Below the pieces are notes generated by a model. It was not told where the DNA came from. It saw only the letters and a list, made by a program, of their open reading frames with translations, and searched no databases. The position numbers and the translations under genes are program-made. From positions 868,001-932,000 of the forward strand of contig JACJYN010000004.1 of the NCBI GenBank assembly GCA_020636095.1: 64,000 nucleotides of DNA. The letters run 5' to 3'. Positions within the stretch are counted from its first letter, which is position 1; each line of letters opens with the position of its first letter. This stretch comes from Lewinellaceae bacterium (GTDB taxonomy: Bacteria > Bacteroidota > Bacteroidia > Chitinophagales > Saprospiraceae). Below, piece after piece: positions 59,154 through 64,000 of this stretch.

Positions 59154-59892
59154 ATGATCCAGGTACTTTAATAGCGGATACAGAACCTCAATCGGCAGAG
59201 GCTTTAAGGTTGCAATTAGAGGAGTATTGTCCCCAGGTAAGGGTCGGAAGTACTGCTTATTCCGGGCAAGACGCCTGCCAGATGATGCAGAAGAAGCACC
59301 CCCAACTCGTTTTTTTGCAAATGGGACTGGTAGTGGAGAAGTGAATTGTTTATTAGAAGACCCTTCCTTCGACTTCGAGACGATCGTCCTATCCTCCGGT
59401 GAAGTTGAGTAACCATATCCTTCCCATAGAGCCGGCAGCTACCTTTTCAAGCCGGTCCAGGCAGAGTACCTGATCAACGCGGTGCAACATGCGCAGCACT
59501 GGATTCATTGGAAGGAGGAACAGCGGAAGAACCAGGAATTGCTGGATCGGTTCCTCCATCAGCGCCCTGAAAATGATATTATCGGCATACCGACAATGGA
59601 AGGATGGACTTTCTGAAAATGGGGGAGATCCTGCGCTGCGAAGTACCGCAGCGCTTTACCCGCATTGTGACGACGGAAGGTAAAGGGATCATCAGCTCTT
59701 ATCATATCGGCGTTTTCCGGGACTTGCTCGAAAACCAGGGCTTTTTCTCTCCGCATAAATCTCACCTGGTCAACTTGCAGTACATTCGGAAATTGCTCCG
59801 GGAAGGTACTCTGGTCATGCGCGACGGTTCAACGGTGCCGGTGGTAACGGCGGCGGCGGCTGGCTTTCCTGGAGCAGATTAAACATTTGTAA
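59154..59892 (+). pseudogene. LytTR-family response regulator, frame-disrupted
   Basis: The N-terminal receiver is visible in pieces (LIADTEPQSAEALRLQLEEY, YSGQDACQMMQKKHPQLVFL). The C-terminal LytTR DNA-binding domain is clear: EILRCEVPQRFTRIVTTEGK, FFSPHKSHLVNLQYIRKLLR, MRDGSTVPV. Several frame changes separate them. No partner histidine kinase is adjacent. Confidence 0.75.
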
Positions 59893-60074
59893 GCAAACAA
59901 CGATGCATTTACGAATCTTCACAACCCTTGGTTCGGGCAGGATACCGATCGTTAACCAAGGGCTGCCATTCGTCGGATGGGTATTTACCAATTGGTGAAA
60001 AAAAGGTAGACCTTAAAATGGGGAATACTATACTAAATGGCAACCTGATTTTCCAAAATTAAAAGCATCTAACC

Positions 60075-60704
60075 ATGAACGCTTTATTCCTTTCCGCAAA
60101 CAATTCGATGCATTTCGCCTGGTACGACGACAATAGGGTAAGCGTCGGCTCCATTTCCAGCCATTGGAAAAAAGGCCGCCCTACCAGTTCGATCTCAAAC
60201 CTTTCAAGGGCAAGCCTCTAAAAATTCAGGATCTGCTTAGCATTTCTTCCAACGACTCCTTGCATTTCGCCTGGTACCTGGAGCGGATTCCCAAAGGAGA
60301 TCCCGACTATCTCTTGTGGGTTTGCGCCCGGTACCCAGTAATCATCTGGGCGCCAAGCGCGACTGGTACCCATCGCAACTCCCCAAGGCGCCCACCCGGA
60401 AAACCTCCTGTTTATCACCAGCAACAATGATATACACTTTGCCTGGTTCAGAAAAGAGGAAGAGCTCTGGGTAAGTGCTTGGGACCAGTGATAACCTGGG
60501 CAATAAAGATGTCCATCACTGCCTCTTGCCGCCGGATGTGAAGATCGAGCATATCCTTTACCTGGCTTCCAACGATAAAGAGCATTTCGCCTTCCTCAGG
60601 AATGGCGCCTACTGTACTGGAAAGAGCGACCGCCTGGGAAGAGTGCGCAAAGGGGCGTATATGATTTGGCGGAGTTGAAGGATACGATGAAGGTTGGAGA
60701 GTAG
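60075..60704 (+). pseudogene. Protein with HFAW-type repeats, frame-disrupted
   Basis: At least four repeats share the core LhhhSxNxxxHFAW(Y/F): LFLSANNSMHFAWYDDN, LLSISSNDSLHFAWYLE, NNDIHFAWFRKEE and LASNDKEHFAFLRNGAY. Each is followed by Gly/Ser-rich turns, a pattern expected for a small propeller. Reading GGTACC at 60365-60370 as GGCC helps restore the frame. It stands next to the LytTR regulator and before the DUF4157 gene. Function unknown. Confidence 0.5.
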
Positions 60705-60726
60705 CTTATCTAAAAATCGATTCCTT

Positions 60727-61774
60727 ATGCGTACCCAGGTTCACCAGCCCACACAGCAAAAAGTGAGCAAAGCCGCTAAAGTGCCGACCTCGCCCCGGAT
60801 TAAAGCCCGGGGAACGAATTGGTAACTTACTGCTTCGGTTTGGTTTGTACCAGAGAATATGGTATATCCTGGCGTCTCGCCCTTTCCTTCCATCCAAGCC
60901 AAGCTGACCATCACCAACCCGGCGACCGGTATATGAACAGGAAGCCGACCGGATCGCCGATCAGGTGGTGAGGGAAATCGGAAAGGGAAAATTGAGTCCC
61001 GTCAAGCCAGAACGGGACGAAATCCCACATCGAAGGTCGGGATCGGAAGTTGAGCCCGCAGGGCGAAATCCCGTACCGACTGTAAAGGAGGTCGGGATCG
61101 GAAGTAGCACTACAGGACAAAATCTTGAAACAGATCGGGAGACAGGAAGCCATCAGGGACTGGCAACCACCGTGCAACGCCAATGCGGGAGTGCGAGGAA
61201 AAGGAGAAAAAAAAAAACTGCAAACCAAGCCCCCGCCTGCTGGGATTACCCCTGGTGCAACGACAGAACGAACCCGGCGCAAGGGAAGAAGAGGAACCCT
61301 CTGGCGAAGCGTCCGAAGCGGAAGAAACGGTACAGGAAAAAGCGGACTCAACGTTCCCGATACAGCGGCAGGGGGGAGAAGGGGAAGATACCTCCGAGCC
61401 GGAAGAACAAGAAGAGCCGGCATCGTTGCAAACAAAAGTAGAAGGCCCGTGCGCCCGCCCTGCAAGCCCCTCGCTCACGGCGCGCCTGCAGGCTACGAAA
61501 GGAGCGGACAGCACCTCTCCGCCCATACCCGCGCGCAAATGGAAGGCGCCTTCGGCGCTGACTTGAGCGGGTGCGCATCCACACCGATGGCGCGGCGGTG
61601 GGCATGAACCGCGACCTGCGGGCGCAGGCATTTACGCATGGGCGGGATATTTACTTTGGCTCAGGGAAATTTCAGCCGGAGACGACGGAGGGGAGGAGGT
61701 TGCTGGCGCATGAGTTGGTGCATGTGGGGCAGCAGGGGAAACTATTCGACAACTCAAAGTTTTTCAATCCATAG
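60727..61774 (+). pseudogene. DUF4157 (eCIS core) protein with HExxH motif, frame-disrupted
   Basis: Starts MRTQVHQPTQQKVSKAAKVP. A conserved segment NPGDRYEQEADRIADQVVR and a VQRQ-containing linker lead to the C-terminal domain: VRIHTDGAAVGMNRDLRAQA, FTHGRDIYFGSGKF and LLAHELVHVGQQG, the DUF4157 metalloprotease-like core. These proteins are carried with extracellular contractile injection systems and are thought to be tied to cargo loading or processing. The middle is frame-disrupted and Glu-rich. The tube/sheath gene follows. Confidence 0.75.
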
Positions 61775-62166
61775 TTATTCAACTATTTCGATGCTACAAT
61801 TACAATCGAAAAATGCAGCGGCTGCGGCGCAGGCTGCTATTGACTGAAAAAATCAAAATGATCCATGCATATGGTTGTTTGATGAATGGGGATCTTATGA
61901 AAGGGACCATGTTCCAGAACAGCATACAAGAAGGAAAAGGAGAGATAAATTATCCCTGTTTTTTGATAAAAAGGAAATGAAAAGCAAGGAGAAGGCTATC
62001 TGGAAATATGTGATAAAACAATGAAAAGAAAAGGAGAGACAAGTGAATATTATGTTCTAAGTGCCCCTTACCAACCGTTAATCCCCCAATTCCTACCGAT
62101 CGTTGAATAGCCCTTGTCTGCACAGCAGAAAGGAGCCACCTTAAAAACGATAAACCTTTCGCAGAT
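61775..62166. other. Region after DUF4157 without a clear gene
   Basis: About 390 bp, more AT-rich than its flanks. One frame (61850-62024) reads NDPCIWLFDEWGSYERDHVP with a basic end and could be a C-terminal extension of the DUF4157 protein, displaced by frame error. Not certain. Confidence 0.35.
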
Positions 62167-62481
62167 ATGGACGAACTCATCCGGCATATCTACTCCTCCG
62201 CGTGGGAGGAAGGCGTCGATAACGACGGTGCAGGCATAGGGCCGGCCGATGTGGTGGTGTGCCTGACCAACGGGGAAAAATTCGTCGCCTCTTTTTTTTC
62301 TTACGACCAGATCGCAGAACTACGGCGGGTGCATCAGGCAAGCGGTGAATTCCTGCACGGCGCCTACTTCTGGAGCAAGCACCTGGTGCTGGTGGAAAAC
62401 TGCGGCCCGCCCTTCGTGCGGCGGGTGGTAGAACACTTACTGGAAGAGGGCGAGTTGGCCGAGGTCTTTGACAAGGTTTGA
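62167..62481 (+). CDS. Small protein upstream of the sheath gene (104 aa)
   Basis: Starts MDELIRHIYSSAWEEGVDND; GADVVVCLTNGEKFVASFFS-like beta strands (here PADVVVCLTNGEKFVASFFS) are followed by helices and an acidic C-terminus. Intact, cytoplasmic. It ends 35 bp before the sheath start, so it is probably part of the injection-system operon. I do not recognise its family. Confidence 0.65.
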   Translation: MDELIRHIYSSAWEEGVDNDGAGIGPADVVVCLTNGEKFVASFFSYDQIAELRRVHQASGEFLHGAYFWSKHLVLVENCGPPFVRRVVEHLLEEGELAEVFDKV

Positions 62482-62516
62482 GGGTTACAACAATTTGATT
62501 TACAAAAATATATATC

Positions 62517-64000
62517 ATGCCAGTGCAACCAACCTATCCGGGCGTATATGTACAGGAAGAGCCGAGCGGCGTGCGGACCATCACGGGGGTGAGTACGTCG
62601 ACGGCAGTATTTATCGGCCGGGCTAAACAGGGCCCTCTGAAAGAACCCGTGCTCTGCCTGAGCTATCCCGATTTTGAACGGGCCTTCTCCTCGGCCTATA
62701 CCGACAGCGACCTGGCCAGGGCCGTGCGCCTGTTTTTCCTGAACGGCGGAACGAAATGTTATGTGATGCGGATTGCGAAGGGGGCGGAATCCTCGGAGGC
62801 AACATTAAAAAATGAGACCGGGGCCCATGATGTATTAAAGGTTATCGCCAAATCCCCGGGGCTGGCCGGCGATGTCATTCACCTGGCGGTCACGTACAAC
62901 GGCCCGCATCCGGAATCTACCTTCAACCTGGAGGTTTTCCGCCTGGAACCCGTCAACGGCGGGGCATTGGTGAAAAAGGCATTAGAAAACTGGACGGGGC
63001 TGAGCATGGACCCCAACAGCTCCAGGTACGTGCAAACATTTATTAACCAACATTCGGCGCTGGTTGAGGTGGAGGATGTTGTATCTCCTCCCATTTCCGC
63101 ACCTAACGGGTATTCCCAGTCGGGACGGATATTGCCGAGTGATCTGACAGCATTTTGGAAAGTTTGGAGGGAGTTACTCGCCGGAATCAGTGCTGCAAAG
63201 ATAGATACTGCTTCTTGGACCAGCACTTCAGTTATTTCAACTTCTGGAAAGTATACAGGAGATAAAAGTAAAGTATTCACTTTTGAAATAACAGCAGGGG
63301 GTACCGTAGGGAATGATACCGTCACCATCCAATACAGCGATGGTGAATCAACGCTCAAAACCCTTGACCTATCCGGTTACACAAGTGGTGAGCCCATCAC
63401 TTTTTCGGACGAATCAGGAATTTTGCAAGTTGCCTTTGAAGGAGGGAAAACACTCGTTGAAAATGAGATATTTACTATAACCGTAACCCCTCCCGCCAAC
63501 CGCTTCCGGCTCAGCGCCGACGGCGGCCGGGTGTTCCGCAACATCTCGCTGGCTGAGCTCGTCGAAAAAATATATACTCTGTCGGGTTCATTTACTATTG
63601 TCACAGATCTGGCAACGGCAATAGAGAATTTGCTCAATGACAATTTCCTTTCTTCTTCGGAAAAGGTTGAAGTAGAATTCCCTAAGATTGACAATCTTAC
63701 TCCTCCATCTGGCTATCGCTTTCAAATAAGTGCTACCAACGGCGCCGACATCCGGATCGAACCCGGCTTACCGCTAGCCAACGACCTGGCCATTCCGATG
63801 ATGCTGGGCAGCGATCAGGGCGGCATCGAAGTATCCGGTTACGCTCAGTACCGGCCGGCCCCGAACGGGATCGTATTGAACCTGAGCGAATTGAATAAGT
63901 TTGCTTTACTGCAACAGGATGCGTTTAATGTTGTCCGGATCAATGGAACGGATATCGACACAGATCTTGTAACCTGCGCCTCATCTGATCCTATGTACAA
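62517..64000 (+). CDS. Contractile injection system / phage tail sheath protein (partial)
   Basis: Open to the window end (494 codons). The start MPVQPTYPGVYVQEEPSGVR then TITGVSTSTAVFIGRAKQGP is the typical N-terminus of Afp/Pvc-type and phage tail sheath subunits. FERAFSSAYTDSDLARAVRL and FFLNGGTKCYVMRIA continue domain I. Residues about 190-400 are an inserted beta-rich region (SGKYTGDKSKVFTFEITAGG and VTIQYSDGES), longer than usual. This sheath drives contraction that pushes the inner tube out. With DUF4157 it suggests an extracellular injection system continuing to the right. Confidence 0.88.
   Translation, partial: MPVQPTYPGVYVQEEPSGVRTITGVSTSTAVFIGRAKQGPLKEPVLCLSYPDFERAFSSAYTDSDLARAVRLFFLNGGTKCYVMRIAKGAESSEATLKNETGAHDVLKVIAKSPGLAGDVIHLAVTYNGPHPESTFNLEVFRLEPVNGGALVKKALENWTGLSMDPNSSRYVQTFINQHSALVEVEDVVSPPISAPNGYSQSGRILPSDLTAFWKVWRELLAGISAAKIDTASWTSTSVISTSGKYTGDKSKVFTFEITAGGTVGNDTVTIQYSDGESTLKTLDLSGYTSGEPITFSDESGILQVAFEGGKTLVENEIFTITVTPPANRFRLSADGGRVFRNISLAELVEKIYTLSGSFTIVTDLATAIENLLNDNFLSSSEKVEVEFPKIDNLTPPSGYRFQISATNGADIRIEPGLPLANDLAIPMMLGSDQGGIEVSGYAQYRPAPNGIVLNLSELNKFALLQQDAFNVVRINGTDIDTDLVTCASSDPMY

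Noticed and set aside
60965..61607. Arg/Lys-rich plus-strand frames in the middle of the DUF4157 gene
   Set aside because: Out-of-frame readings; the Glu-rich frame connects to the HELVH domain and is the real one.
1..64000. tRNA, rRNA or riboswitch genes
   Set aside because: No convincing cloverleaf, rRNA segment or known riboswitch core was seen on either strand.

Overview
The window looks like a chromosome segment of a marine or activated-sludge type Bacteroidota, most likely Saprospiria (Lewinella / Haliscomenobacter-like). This is inferred from protein families: a Bacteroidota-type P5C dehydrogenase, a SLC45-like MFS next to a lipoprotein pullulanase, a DUF898 protein, Bacteroidota-style Cas6 and Csm proteins, and a DUF4157/contractile-sheath locus. 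G+C is about 50 percent. I see no rRNA or tRNA genes.

Layout. 0-6.5 kb holds housekeeping and carbohydrate genes: the pruA tail, a BNR-repeat lipoprotein, a pullulanase and an MFS transporter, then two small coupled genes. 6.9-7.3 kb holds a short double-glycine-leader-like peptide and a palindromic element. 8.9-20.9 kb is a type III-A CRISPR-Cas locus: cas6, a Card1-like CARF nuclease, an ECF sigma factor, a membrane protein, a second cas6, cas10 (GGDD present, no HD domain), csm2, csm3, csm4, csm5, and a protein with an effector-associated-domain-like N-terminus. 21-25.4 kb holds an XRE regulator, small genes, a cas6 remnant and a minus-strand cas1-cas2-reverse transcriptase adaptation module. 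25.7-27.9 kb is the leader and CRISPR array 1 (22 repeats, the last two split by small hairpin insertions).

27.9-35.6 kb holds cas6 remnants, a MntA/HepT toxin-antitoxin pair, and a second, unusual adaptation region: DUF898, a four-TM coiled-coil protein, a vWA lipoprotein, cas1, an ISAs1 element, a secreted/anchored Cys-rich protein, and cas2. 35.7-48.4 kb is CRISPR array 2, about 106 repeats, interrupted by four full IS110-family elements. All four lie at the same base inside the repeat and in the same orientation. Each IS carries a predicted bridge RNA whose target loop matches the repeat, including the 8-nt crRNA handle that both arrays share. 48.4-53 kb is a degraded accessory region: an EEP nuclease, IS and group II intron remnants, a leucine-rich fragment and a DUF433/DUF5615 toxin-antitoxin fusion. 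53-59 kb holds a tyrosine recombinase, an AAA ATPase, a DUF457 membrane hydrolase, a TolC-like protein (duplicated around a second MntA/HepT pair) and MITE-like palindromes. 59-64 kb holds a LytTR regulator, a repeat protein, a DUF4157 (eCIS core) protein and the start of a contractile-injection-system sheath gene.

How it fits together. Cas6 would cut transcripts of both arrays, leaving the common ACUGCGAC tag. The Csm complex with a signalling-competent Cas10 would make cyclic oligoadenylate for Card1. Two proteins with similar Rossmann-like C-termini, one membrane-anchored and one with an adaptor-like N-terminus, may be further effectors. Two distinct Cas1-Cas2 modules would feed the arrays.

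Caution. Many genes after about 10.7 kb are broken by frameshifts that are better explained by sequence error than by decay. At least five sites show an extra TA inside a GGCC-like motif (GGCC read as GGTACC), judged from paralogous copies or restored reading frames. Genes marked 'pseudogene' here are therefore 'frame-disrupted in this sequence', and many may be intact in the organism.
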